The notes below the pieces were generated by a model. The model saw nothing but the letters and a program-made list of their open reading frames with translations. It was not told where the DNA came from and did no database searches. Below are positions 11,257-25,400 of a stretch of DNA of 30,752 nucleotides, in pieces. The position numbers and the translations under genes were made by a program. Source of the DNA: Kipferlia bialata (taxonomy: Eukaryota > Fornicata); contig BDIP01000006.1 of NCBI GenBank assembly GCA_003568945.1, positions 21,736-52,487 on the forward strand, read 5' to 3'. The first letter of the stretch is position 1. Every line of letters starts with the position of its first letter.

Positions 11257-11925
11257 CATATATACTCCATGTATACATGTTATACATTACCAATCTCTCT
11301 ATCTCGATACCTGATTGATTCTACATTCTCTCCCCCGTCCGCCCTCTAATACAATTCTATTCCCCCACTACCTTCGGCTTCTCTCTCTTCTCTCTCTCTC
11401 TAACCCCCTAGGTGGCTCTTCGCCAGAAGGAGAGAGAGAGAGAGAGGGAGAGAGAGGCTGCTGCCAAGGCCAGTCTGAGGGACGAGGAGAGTAGCCCCAG
11501 TCCATCCCCAGGTATATATGTATATTAATAGACATATATATAAAAATATGTATAGGGAGAGAGAGAGAGAGAGAGTAGTCCTAGTCCATCCCCAGGTATA
11601 TACATAAATATACATACGTATTATCATACGCTAGACACCTATAGGTACTGATATCAGCCTCCAAGAGTGTCTCCCTGAGGTCCATCAGACAGGTTGAGAG
11701 AGAAAGGGAGAGAGAGAGGAATAGAGAGAGGAACAGAGACCTCTCTGATAGTGCCGCCCAGTCACCCCTTGCTGCAACATTTGACAGTGCACTCTCACTG
11801 GGAGTCAGGTATATACACATATATACACATTAATATATATATATATATATATGCAATACTGTATATACTTAATAATATATGTATCCTCACCCCTTGCATC
11901 CACACTGGACACACACACCTGTATC

Positions 11926-11961
<36 letters not shown>

Positions 11962-13362
11962 CTTTCCCTCTCTCTCTCTCCAACCACTAGGACCTCTGCT
12001 GTGCTTGACCTTGCCCTGACATACTATCTCTCTTCTCTCTCTCCCCTCTCTGTATACATCTATCTATCTATCTAACCCCTTAGGACCTCCGCTGTGCTTG
12101 ACCTTGCTCTGACATACTCTCTCTCTCTCTCTCTCTACATACATGTAGACAGTATGGTAACCCCCTAGGACCTCTGCTGTGCTTGACCTTGCCCTGACCT
12201 ACACCAGCCAGGGGTCTAGGAAGCCAGGATATGGGGTGAGTAATATACATATTTAGGGATTTACCGATATTGGTATTCTCAGTGTTAAGTGAGTGGATAT
12301 ATCCCTTACTCTCAGGGCATCACCTCCATGGAGGACATCCGCAGACTCTGTGTCTGTCTCTCTCTCTCTCTATATATATATTTTCCTAAAGCTATATGCA
12401 TATACCTAACTCTTAGGGCATTACCTCTATGGAAGACATCCGGCGACTGGTGGATGTGGATGGGGGGAGAGAGAGGATCAACAACGGGGCACTAGGTACT
12501 ATATATAGTATATTTAGTATATGGTGTGTATTGTATGTATATAATGTAGTCAAGTATATGGAGATATATATGGATATATCACTCCAGTCATTGCCACCTG
12601 ATCTCTCTCTCTCTCTCCATATATTTGTGTATATGTATATACCTATGCATCTCACCCCAGTCATTGCCACCTGGTGGAGAAGGGTCAGGGCCAGGAGGCG
12701 CATAGCATACGTCAGGGTGGGTGTGATTGTATTTCATAGCATATCCTATCACATCTCTTTTTCCAAGCACATGCCATTCACTGTTCAGTGTCTCTGAGCA
12801 TTAGTATACTAAAGGAGATGTTGATACCACATATGTAACATACCTCTCACCCCCAAGTCCTTCAACGAGAGAGAGAGACAGCGCAGACTGAGAGAGGCAT
12901 TCACACAGTGGGGGCAGTGCAGGTATGTATATATATATAGAGAGATAGGTATATATGTAGAGAGAGAGGGAGAGAGAGAGACAGCGCAGACTGAGAGAGG
13001 CATTCACACAGTGGGGGGGGAGTGCAGGTATAAGCATTCATACATCTACATATATATGTATGTATATATATATATACAGAGAGAGAAAGAGAGAAAGGGA
13101 GGCATTCACCCAGTGGGGGCAGTGCAGGTATGTATACACCGTATGTGTATACATATTGGCAATATTACTCAGTGTATGAAAGTATTACCACTTATAGATA
13201 CATAGCTAACTCCCAGGATAGCCGTGTCCCATCGCAAGAGAGTGGTACGCCAGAGATTCATCATTGTGTGGAGGAAGCAGGTATGGGTTCACTCTCTCTG
13301 TCTCTCTCTCCCTCTACCCCCTTAATGTCAGGTCGGTGTTGACTCTGCCTCCAGGGCCCATG

Positions 13363-13400
<38 letters not shown>

Positions 13401-13880
13401 TACACCCCTAATCTCAGGTCGGTGTTGACTCTGCCTCCAGGGCCCAGAAGGTGCTGGCCAAGAACATACTCAGACGGCATCTAAGGGAGTGGAGGGTGAG
13501 TTTTATCATTCACTCTCTCTGAGTATATGTATACATGTACATATATACATCAATATTGTATCTGCCAATTAACATACTCAGACGGCATCTGAGGGAGTGG
13601 AGGGTATGTATACGATTATTGGAGATAGTGCTGCAGTGTTATATATATATATATATATATATGTATATACATATATCTATTCTCTATCCCCCCAGGCCTG
13701 GGCCCGGGAGGAGGCAGAGGTCAAGATCATTATTATATGTATACATACATGTGTATACTATGTATAGTGTATATATACACCTTGGTATATCTATTCTCTA
13801 ACCCCCCAGGCCTGGGCCCGGGAGGAAGCAGAGGTCAAGAGGAGGGAGGCCATGTTCACACAGCAGAGGAGGTATTCATA

Positions 13881-13912
<32 letters not shown>

Positions 13913-16900
13913 GTATATGTGTGTAGTATATATAGATATTGTATCATGTGTATACTTATATATATAGCGTATACAGGTCAAGAGGAGGGAGGCCATGTTC
14001 ACACAGCAGAGGAGGTATGTGTACTCTATATATAGTGTACAGTAAACATATATATATTGCATACCATTTGTTTACTTGCATGTATATATAGTGTGATAGG
14101 TCAACAGAAGAAAGGCCGTGTTCACACAGCAGAGGAGGTATGTATAAATATGTACATAGTATGTAGTGCACACTATAGTTGTAAATGCGTGTACTCACTC
14201 TCCAGGGGCTATGTCCTCAGGTATATATATGTATGTACCGATATTTCAGTGTATAAGTATATATGGATAGAGTATATATACTCCTTTATACACTCACCCT
14301 CCAGGGGCTATGTCCTCAGGGCCTATCTCAGACACTGATGTTATGAGTATATATATGTCACATCTGTAGTATGTATGGAGTATACACTCTGGTATCTGGT
14401 ATCTGTATCATCCATTCCTTACCCTAGGGGCTATGTCCTCAGGGCCTATCTCAGACACTGGAGTGCATGGGCACAGTACAATGGCACAAAGGTATCATAT
14501 ATGTATGTATTATATACATATAAGATGTGTATGATTACATAGGGACAAAGGTATATGAGAGAGAGTATATATATACTATATCAATATACTTGGCACTGGA
14601 GTGCATGGGCACAGTACAACGGCACAAAGGTATTGTGTATATGAGTATGTATGTATATATATAGAGAGAGATTGAGAGAGAGCATATATATTACTGGAGT
14701 GCATGGGCACAGTACAACGGCACTGCAATACCTCTATATTATTATCTAATAATATATATATATATACTTTTATATATGTATACATATCTAATAGATATAC
14801 CTAACTCCAGGACCGAGCCATGTCCTACAACGGCAAGGCCGGCACTGCTATACCTACATATCTATATATATACATATATATAACATAATATAAATATACC
14901 TCCAGTATATGTATACTAATGCCTCAGGACCGAGCCATGTCCTACAACGGCAAGGCCGGCACCGACGCCTCCTCAGCTGCACTGTACACTGAGCCGGGGG
15001 ACATATCACTGTACAACCTGCCGAGGAGACTACATAGGATACCACAGGTACTTAACATATTGTATACAGTATATACGTAGCGAGGGGACATATCACTCTA
15101 TAACCTGCCGAGGAGACTGCACAGGATACCTCAGGTATATATGAGTGGTTTGATGTTGTATGTATACGTGTATATATACCATCTCCCACCCCAGATGCTT
15201 GTGCCCATGGCTGCTGACTCCCCAGTCTGGAGACGCTACATGCGCCGCAAGGTATATATGTGTGTATTCATATAATGTATGCGTCTCTTCTCCTACCTCT
15301 CTGTGTACATATATCTGACCTGTATATATGTTTGTACGTACGTATACATATACATATTTAGCCTCTAGGCCCTTGTGGCGCAATGACATCCGCATACGTG
15401 TTCACACAATGTCTCTCTCTCTCCCCCCCCCCCTCTCTCTCTCTCTGTCTTACCCCCAGGCCCTTGTGTGGCGCAATGACATCCGCATCACATGTGCAGT
15501 CAGTGACGCCATGATTGGGAGGTACCATTATGTATATAGTGTAGTCACTGTAATACTATATATATATATGTATATATAGTATATATGTACTAGAAGTAGT
15601 GATATGCTGCATCACATGTGCAGTCAGTGACGCCATGATCGGGAGGTATATATATATTTATATATGTATATATATACATAGATGCATGATATTCACTATA
15701 TACTTGTGCAGTCAGTGACGCCATGATTGGGAGGTGCCATTTAGATATAGTATATTGACTATAACACTGATATATAGGTATATATAGTATATATATGTAC
15801 CAGAAGTAGTGATATGTTGCATCACATGTGCAGTCAGTGACGCCATGATCGGAAGGTGCCATTATGGATATAGTGTAGTCACTATAGTACTATATATATA
15901 TATATGTATATATAGTATAGTATATGTACTAGAAGTAGTGATATGTTGCATCACATGTGCAGTCAGGGACGCCATGACAGGGAGGTATTGGGACAATAGA
16001 TTCTCCCTCTACACCCCTAACCCAATTACCTCATCTCTCTCTCCCTTCCCGCTTAATACGGCGGCTATCTACTTTCATTTATCTCTCCCCCTCTACACCC
16101 TTGATTCCCAGGCCAAAGTCTCTCTCTCTCTCTCTCTCTCTCTCCCTGCACCCTTAATCCCCAGGCCATGGCTGCAGAGGTGGAGACAGGCCACGGCACT
16201 CAGACTGGACGACAGTGAGGTAGCATACATGTATATCGATGAGTATATACAAAGTATATATGTACATTTATATGGAGAGAGAGAGAGACTGGCCACGGCA
16301 CTCAGACTGGATGACAGTGAGGTATCATAGGGATATACTCTATATATAGTAGATATATGGGGGGAGAGAGAGAGAGAGAGGCAGGCCACGGCACTCAGAC
16401 TGGATGACAGCGAGGTATGTATTGGTTTTGGTATCAACAATTGTATATAGAGATCCGATGGATCAGACCCTTGCCATCCGTGTATTCTCTCTCTCTCTCT
16501 ATTGTACACTGACACCCAGGCCCTTGCCCAGGCCACAGCATACTATCATATTTATATGTATTCGTTTCACTATACTATCAACTATTGGTATATACTACTT
16601 CCCTCTATCCTAACTAGCAGGCCCTTGCCCAGGCCACAGCTTACTACCGCAGACGGGTGCTCCTGCCCGCTCTGGTGAGTGGAAATGTCTATATCTATGT
16701 ATTTGCACCACATATATACATATTTATATTCATCTAGATATATAGATATATATACTGCTAAGAATTCAGGGGTGCTCCTGCCTGCTCTGGTGAGAGGATA
16801 TGTGTATCTATGTCTGTGTATATACCCAATATGATATATAAGTAGACATATTTATATGCGTCAGCAAATGTTATTCTCTTTGTGTGGCTGCTCTGGAGAG

Positions 16901-19606
16901 TGGATTCTTTAGTAAACGAATATATACATAGATGCATCTTTGTATATATGATATTGTAATTGTATGAATATACATGTATACATGTGTGTCTTTGGATTTT
17001 TATCTCACACAAAGGTCAAGTGGGCCCTGTACAAGAGGATGCGCAAGGTCAGGGAGAGAGAGGCGTTCCAGAGGTATGGGGATATATATGTATGTACATA
17101 TTGACCTCGTCTCTTTATCCACATACTCTAGTCTACTCTAGTGCACTTTATGTGTGTTGAGGTGCAATGTTTGCTCCTCCATCAGGTGGCATGAGGTGAC
17201 CCTCTATCAGGCCAGACTGAGGAGGCTGGTCAAGTCAATCACGGGGGTGTACACACACAACACTAGGTAACGTCATCATATGTGTACTTCATTCTTGTTG
17301 TGCCACATTCACAAATATATATGTATATATTATATATACAAATATATACATAGGAGGGCTCTCTTTCTCACCCTTTCTACCCATCTATAATATACCACAT
17401 TCACTCACCCTCCAGGAAGATGGTGTTTGGCCTCTCTCTCTCTCTCTCTCTCTTCCTCTACACCCTTTATTCACCCTCCAGGAAGATGGTGTTTGGTCTC
17501 TGGAAGAGCTATCACTACACCCAGGAGGCCATGACGCTGTTCAACGTGGAGGTATTGTTATGTATATATATATACTATATATGTATATATATATACTATA
17601 TACTATATACTATACACTATGGTATATGTGTGATAAGAGGGGATGGGTATATATATATATATGTATCACTACACGCAGGAGGCCATGACCCTGTTCAACG
17701 TGGAGGTAGGGTTATTGTATATATACTATATACTGTGTGTAATACACTGGTATATATCACAATACCCAGGCCATACAGTCTATCTCTCTCTCTCTAAACC
17801 CTTAGCCCTCAGCGCATCATCCGCAACTCTCTCTCTCTCTCTCTCTACACCCTTTACCCTCAGCGCATCATCCGCAACAGGTCCAAGCTGTACATGCCCG
17901 TGTACTGTCTGGCCAGTGACAAGCCCAGGATGCTCATGGTGGCATTCCTAAAGGTAATAGTGTATCATACAGTGTATAGTATATTGTGTGAATTGTCTGG
18001 CCAGTGACAAGCCTAGGATGCTCATGGTGGCATTTCTGAAGGTAATAGTGTGTCATATAGTGTATAGTATATTGTGTGAATTGTCTGGCCAGTGACAAGC
18101 CCAGGATGCTCATGGTGGCATTCCTGAAGGTAATAGTGTATCATATAGTGTATAGTATATTGTGTGTACTGTCTGGCCAGTGACAAGCCCCGGATGCTCA
18201 TGGTGGCATTTCTTAAGGTATCGTGTTATACATACATATCTTGACTATTCTAACCCCTCAGGGCCTCAGGAAGTGTGCCCAGCAGTCCAAGGCCTTCAGG
18301 AGATACGTCCTGCTGACACAGGCCGTGTATGAGAAGTGAGTGCTATCTCTCTCTCTCTCTCTCTCTCTTCCATTACCTTTCTGACTCACCCCAGGTGCCG
18401 GGTCCGGTCTCTCTCTCTCTCTCTCTCTTTGTTGTATCTTTCTGTCTATATGTATATTTATATATCTCACCCCAGGTGCCGTGTCCGGTCTGCCTTCATG
18501 ACATGGAGGGGGAAGGTATGGATATATGTGTATTGTATAGATATAGTATGTATGTATGTATGGAGGGGGAAGGTGTCTTTTATAGTATATAGTATTATAT
18601 AGTATCATATATAATAATACATACCAGTACTCACTATTCCAGGACGGCTCTGCCTACCTACAGAGGATGTGTGCCGGTGTAGGCATGACACGCACAAATA
18701 CAGAGATCAGCCACCTGTTCAAGGCTAGTGAGGTATGTATATACTCATGTGTATATACTCATATTAGGTATTTAGGTGTGTACACTTATTTATATGTATA
18801 TATAGAGTCTCAGCGTCTCAGCGTCTCACCCGTTAGGTCCAGTACCGGGGTAGCATCTCGCGTCACAGCGTCTTGGACTTTAGTCAGATCTATGACATCC
18901 TGAAGCTGGGCAACAGAGAGCTGGCCCCTTTAGTCAGAGAGGCACTTCAAAGCAAGGTAATCACTCAGTCTAAGTATACACGATAGTCTAAATCTAATGA
19001 TAGGCGTTGGTGAGGCTCCTGTGGGGCGGGATAGGGCGTCTGTACCCCCAGCATATGCTGGAGAAGGGGAGGGAGAGAGAGAGAGAGGTGGAGAGACGTG
19101 CCATGGTGAGGGCCAGGACCCTTAGGATAGAGTCTGGGGAGGAGGTGGATAAGGGCAGACCTGGGATAGTTGGGAGGTATCTCCATTATATTTATATGTC
19201 TGTGAATATATTGCTGTATTAGTATATATATCCATTTGGATAGAGTCTGGGGAGGAGGTGGACAAGGGGAGGCCTGGTACTAACCATCAGGGAGGACATC
19301 CCCCTGTCCGATGCCCTACAGGGTATACATACTCCATATACTTATTCATATATATACACTATATTAATACACACAACTATATATATCTGTGTGAATTTCT
19401 CACCGTCAGGGAGGACATCCCTCTGTCCGATGCCCTCCAGAGGTTCGGTGCTGCTTCGGTGCAGGACTTTGTGGCGAAGAGAGAGGTATATACATTCATA
19501 ATTCACGAACACTAAAACATTTGTGTACGTGTGTGAATATATATGTTGTATCACGCAATCTCACCCCCCAGACCATGTACCAGTCCATGTCTGTGACCAG
19601 GGACTA

Positions 19607-19648
<42 letters not shown>

Positions 19649-20549
19649 CTAACCCTTCAGACCATGTATGAGTCCATGTCTGTGACCAGGGACACTATGA
19701 GGGGCAGGGAGGACAGGGACAAGGTACGTGGATATATTGATACATATATATATATATGTATATATGTGTGGAAGGGGGGACATATACTACTAGGGACACC
19801 ATGAGGGGCAGGGAGGACAGGGACAAGGTATAGATACTATATATGGTAGCTAGGTATAGATACTATATATGGTAGCAAGGTATATATTAGTATGTATATA
19901 TATATACATATGGAAGTGGGATATATACTGCTAGGGGCAGGGAGGACAGGGACAAGGTATGATACTATAGCCGTATGATAGCAAGGTGTATATATATATA
20001 TATATATATATACATATGGAAGGGGAGACATATACTGCTAGGGGCAGGAAGGACAAGGTATGCGTTACTCAGTTTGTTCTCTGTCTCTGTCTCTGTCTCT
20101 GTATCTCTCTCTTAATATCTCTATACATATACTCATACCAGGCCTCCTCCTCAACTTCGAGGCCAGAATACTACACTATGTAATAGTATATAGTAGTCTC
20201 TTCTATTATATTGTATCTATGTATATATGCTAATACCAGGGTCTCCTCCTCAACTTCGAGGCCAGATATACTATACTCTCTCTCTATATATAGTAGTCAT
20301 ATAATGAATATGTATATGCATATATCACTAACCCGCAGGGCCTCCTCCTGAACTTCGAGGCCAGGCTCAGAGCCAGACATACTATACAATATATATACAA
20401 TAGTTATATAATTGTATATGTATATATATACTAATATCTATAAATTTACTCATTTCAGGGCCTCCTCCTCAACTTCGAGGCCAGGCTCAGGGCCAGACAG
20501 CTCCACGAGATCAACCCTCAATTCAGTCTGGGCCCACAATCAATGCAGG

Positions 20550-20580
<31 letters not shown>

Positions 20581-22441
20581 CTACACCCCCAATTCAGTCT
20601 GGGGCCACAGTCGATGCAGGTATATATTTATATATATATACATATATAAATTCATCTACACCCCCAGTTCAGTCTGGGCTCACAGTCAGTGCAGGTGCTC
20701 TCTCTCTCTCTCTCTCACACACACTACACCCTTATTCTCTCTCCTGCTGCACCCTTATTGTCAGGTCAAGGCCAGAGAGGACGAGGCTGGTAACTACAGA
20801 GACACCTATGACCTGGCCACTGGACGTCTGACAAAGGCACTCAATAAGGTGTGTATAGTATATATATAGTGTACAGTATATATATACACAAATATATATA
20901 TATAGAGAGAGAGGGAGATAGAGATGGCACCTATGACCTTGCCACTGGTAGGCTCACAAAGGCACTCAACAAGGTATGGATAGTGTATATATATGTATAT
21001 ATTTGGTATAATGAGGCCATACCCCAGCTATTCTCCGATGAGGAACCAGATCAGTGTACACAGAGCACTCTATCATACATATATACTGTAGTTTCATATT
21101 CACTGTATGTAGTGCCTCACCCCAGCTCTCTTCTGTATACACACACACATATATATATGTGCATCTAGTGCCTCACCCCAGCTCTCTTCTGATGAGGAAC
21201 CAGACGACGAGGAGGATTCATAGACCACTACGTCATACATATTACTATGTGTATCTTCTATATCAATGTACCTAACCCCAGCTCTCTTCTGATGAGGAAC
21301 CAGACGACGAGGAGGAGGAGGTGATACCACCCATACCCGAGGAACCACACCCTGATCCAGTCAATGATGGGGAGAGCAGCAGTGAGGGTGAGGATGAGGC
21401 AGAAGTGGCACCCGCTGTCCTAGTGGTGCCACCCTTGAGGAAGGAGTCTTCCTCTGAGTCCCTGATTGTGTTCTCTAGCAGTGAGGAGAGTGAGGGGGAG
21501 GATCCCTACGGACCCACAGACCTCATGAGCATCGAGGTATGACTCTGTCTCTCTCTCTCTCTCTCTATATATTTATATTTAATATAGTCCTTACCCCTAG
21601 GAGACCCTGACTGAGCGTGGCCATATATATATATCATACGCCCGTGTCTTCTCTCTCTAACCCCTAGGAGACTCTTACTGAGCGTGGCCGTAACACCCCG
21701 ATGGCAGAGAGACTGGCAGCCATGGGGGTGCCATTCGGTACAGAGTCTGACATAGGTACATATATATATGTGTGTGTGTACACAACATATATAATATGTG
21801 TATACTATGTTATATATACAATACATACTATATATGTCATATTGAGTGTATTGAGAGACTGGCAGCCATGGGGGTGCCATTCGGCACTGAGTCTGACATA
21901 GGTATGAATACGTCCAATGAGTTATTCATATATATTCATATATCTGTGTGTATACAACTAAATGATACTCTGACCCCAGAAGCTGAGGCCAAGGCAGAGG
22001 CAGAGCGGGAGAGAGAGAGACAGAAGGAGAGAGAGGCCGAGGCCGAGAGACAGAGGGAGAGAGAGGCTGAGGCTAAGAGGCTTGCCGCTATTGCTGCAGC
22101 TGCGGAGGCTAAGAGAGAGAGGGAGAGAGAGAAGGAGAGGGAGAGGGCAAGGGCCGCCGCAGCTCTGGAAGCGAAGCGCATTGCCGAAGAGAAGGAGAGG
22201 GAGAGAGAGAGAGAGAGACAGCGAGAGAGGGAGGCGAGAGAGGCAGCCCGTCGTGCTGCTGCCGCTATTCGCTCTAGTACCTCTAGTACAGGGGACGATG
22301 GTGATGTTGATCTGTCCAGGGGCATGGCTGTGGGGCAGAGGTGAGTATATATATATATATAGGTAATATATATATATATATATACTGTCATGACTAATAT
22401 AGGATGGGATCTGTCCAGGGGCAGAGGTGTGTATATGTGTA

Positions 22442-22479
<38 letters not shown>

Positions 22480-25400
22480 TATAACCATTTACGGTAGGAT
22501 GGGACCCAGGGGTACCTCCATAGCTAACCATGGCGTCAGTGTCCTGGGGTCAGGGGGGGAGGAGGCCATGGCTAGCCAGAGGCACGAGCATTTACACCCA
22601 CATATATATTCTAGTATATATATATGTATATATAAATCTATACAAATATATTTAGTGGATATAGATGTTGGGGAGGAGGGAATGGCCAGTCAGAGGTGTG
22701 GATATACAGTGTATTCTGTACTCACACTAATTCCATATGTATTGTAAAGACCCTATATTGAGCACTATACTAATATGATGAATATATCTATCGTTTGTAG
22801 TATATACTCCTGAGGGCATCGTCAGCCAGAGGCATGTGTTAATAGCTAACTATACTATTCAGGGCTATGTATCCCAATAGATCTGCGCCCAAGTATTCCC
22901 CTAACCCCCAGGTCTGACACTGAGGACTCTGACTTTGACCAGCAGATGGCACCCATTAGGGCACCCAGCAGGTATGGATATGGTATATATATTTGGTATA
23001 ATATGTATATATATATTGTATTGGTTATGTTGTATATATACAATGATGGCACCCATACGGGCACCTAGTAGGTTAAGAGCTGTATTATGAAAACATAGTA
23101 TCGTCATGTAGTCGTATTCTGTACAATTGTAAGTACGGATACATTCATTTCTTAACAACAGGTACACCTCCCTGGAGCAGGCCGATGAGTCCATCGAGGC
23201 CCTGCACCTGCCCCAGAACAACGGGGTGGAGATAGACCACCCGCTGCTTAGGTATGTTCATACTGCATTGTGTGTCAGTACGTGTACCCGTTTACATGTG
23301 TACAAGGGGTGGAGATTGACCACCCATTGTTGAGGTATATTCTATAGGATATTCTAGACAGTACATATATTTAATAGTATTCATTATCTGTGTATTTCTG
23401 TACATATCCAGAGCATATGTATATATGCGACACTGACCCACTAGGATGAAGCCCACTCCGCAGCTGCACTTCCGTCCCACGCCCAAGGTATGGATATGAA
23501 TGTACATCTCTCTATATATATGTGTGTATGTATCTCTGTACATGTCTAATCATGCAGAGCGGTGTCTCTGTGTGATTGAGGCCAAGGAGGGCAGTCTCCA
23601 TATTCATACATATACTATACATATCTCCCAATGTATACCCTATTCTAACTATGTAGAGTGGCATGAGTTTTTCATATATATGCATTAGTCTCTAACCATC
23701 TAGAGTGGTGTCTCTGTGATTGAGGCCAAGGAGGGCTCTCTCCTGTCCGATGAGGAAGATGGGGAGGCAAGGGCCATGAGGGAGACATTGGACTCAATCG
23801 ACCCTAGGTATCATTATTTATGTACATGTACTATATATATGAATATATGTATATATGTACTATGTAGGGTGAGGAGGACGGGGAGGCAAGGGCAATGAGG
23901 GAGACACTAGACTCAATCGACCCTAGGTATATACATCTACTGCATATACAATATATACTATGTATGTGTGTATGTACTATGTCAGATGAGGAGGCAAGGG
24001 CAATGAGGGAGACATTGGATGCTATTGACCCCAGGTATTGAATGTGTGGAATTGTGTTGTATTGTGAATATCTATTCATTGTACTATCTTTCTCTCTCTT
24101 TCTCTTTCCCCCTCACCCCAGCCTCATGTCCGTTGGTGCCCTTGATGTGCCCTCAAGGCCAAAGAGCAAGTGAGTACATATGTATACATGTATATATATA
24201 TATATATATATGTATATAGCAAGTGAGTATATGTATATGTATGTATATATATATACATAGTGGAGAGAGCTATATATGCATGTGCCCTGGATGTGCCCTC
24301 AAGACCAAAGAGCAAGTGAGTATATATATATATATATATATAACAAGTGAGTGTATATATTCATACATTATAGTGAATTAGTATTTGTGTCTATACACTA
24401 TAGATTGAAAAGAAACCCAGACACTATAGATTGTAAAAGGGATTATCATGTGGCCCTCTCGACCCAGGAGCAAGTGAGTGTTTGTGTAGTATATATATGT
24501 GTTATTACTGTAGACCCCGAGAGTTATGCATGTAGACATATATCTGCATGGTTAGTATGTCACGTCTGCGATATCCCCTTAACCTCTGGGTGGTGTATCT
24601 CAGGCATGGAGGCTATGTATCATACATACACGCACACATACTCTCTGTCTCTCTCTATACTTTTAACCAGGGGTCGTCTCTTCCTGAGGCGTGGTGGATA
24701 CAACCTGGTGTATTGAAGTATACTGTATTCATTTGTATATATGTTCTAATTTGTAGGGACCGTCTCTTCCTAAGGCGTGGATACAACCTCTCTCTCTCCT
24801 TCTCTCTCTCCCTCCACGCATACTAATGAGTAGGGATCGTCTCTTCCTCCGTCGTGGTGGCTACAACCTCAGGGTGGATGCCGATGAGCCGGAGCGCACC
24901 CTGGCAAGGGGTGGCAGGGGTAGCAACACAGCACGACCCTCATCAGCTGGGGGGGACACAACACTCTCCCCGGTATCAGGTAAGCGGAGTCTCTCTCTCG
25001 GAACTCCCACTACACCCTTATTGCAATATTTACCCAATGACTCTCTGCACCCTCTGGTTTGCTCTCTCTCATTGTCTCTCTCTCTCTCTCTCTCTCTACA
25101 CCCTTATTTCCAGGCTCCATGTCCATGAGTGCGAGGGTGCCCCCTACCCTAGGTGGGATACATATATATATACTTTTATATGTAAATATATATATAGCAT
25201 TCAGGCGCCATGTCCATTTATCTCTCCCCCTCTACAGCCTTATTCCAGGCGGCATAGACAGTATTATTATTCTCTCTCTCCCCCTCTCTACACCCTTATT
25301 CCAGGAGGCATAGACAGTATTATTTATCTCTCTCTCTCTCCCTCTACACCCTTATTTCAGGCGGCATAGACAGTAATCTCTCTCTCTCTCTCTCTCTCTC

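Larger units (their letters stand above)
10401..12495 (+). other. Giant gene, exons 1-6: disordered basic N-terminus
   Basis: Exons 10401-10962, 11053-11105, 11412-11511, 11658-11808, 12169-12235, 12417-12495. Exon 1 encodes 187 residues rich in Arg, Gly, Ser and Pro (RGASRGAARG, SPRSFTPRGTP) with no predicted fold. Exon 3 begins VALRQKERERE, coded by a GA run. Exon 4 has another E/R run and then DSAAQSPLAATFDSALSLG. Exons 5 and 6 encode TSAVLDLALTY and GITSMEDIRRLVDVDGG. Exon 2 was checked carefully: including it keeps exon 3 open (phase 0), whereas skipping it gives a stop, so it belongs in the mRNA. Confidence 0.75.
12661..18515 (+). other. Giant gene, exons 7-23: Trp-spaced Sfi1-like repeat region
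   Basis: Exons 12661-12716, 12858-12922, 13217-13280, 13418-13495, 13810-13871, 14428-14491, 14928-15047, 15195-15251, 15460-15521, 16165-16219, 16621-16674, 17015-17073, 17186-17266, 17482-17551, 17864-17953, 18262-18335, 18476-18515. They encode about 380 residues of basic helix. Repeat cores end in F/L-x-x-W-R/K/G/S: IATWWRR, AFTQWGQ, FIIVWRK, HLREWRAW, YLRHWSAW, WLQRWRQ, AFQRWHE, VFGLWKS, AFMTWRG. Measured spacings between successive core Trp are 31, 22, 28 and 33, within the known range of Sfi1 repeats, each of which binds one centrin. Exon edges often coincide with repeat edges, so repeat number may have grown by exon duplication. Confidence 0.7.

Noticed and set aside
11106-11411. Skipping exon 2 (11053-11105) of the giant gene
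   Set aside because: Joining exon 1 directly to exon 3 brings a stop codon; including exon 2 keeps the frame.
22340-22498. End of the giant gene after the charged helix and a new gene at ATG 22499
   Set aside because: Exon 33 ends in a GTGAGT donor without a stop and exon 34 continues in phase (phase 2).
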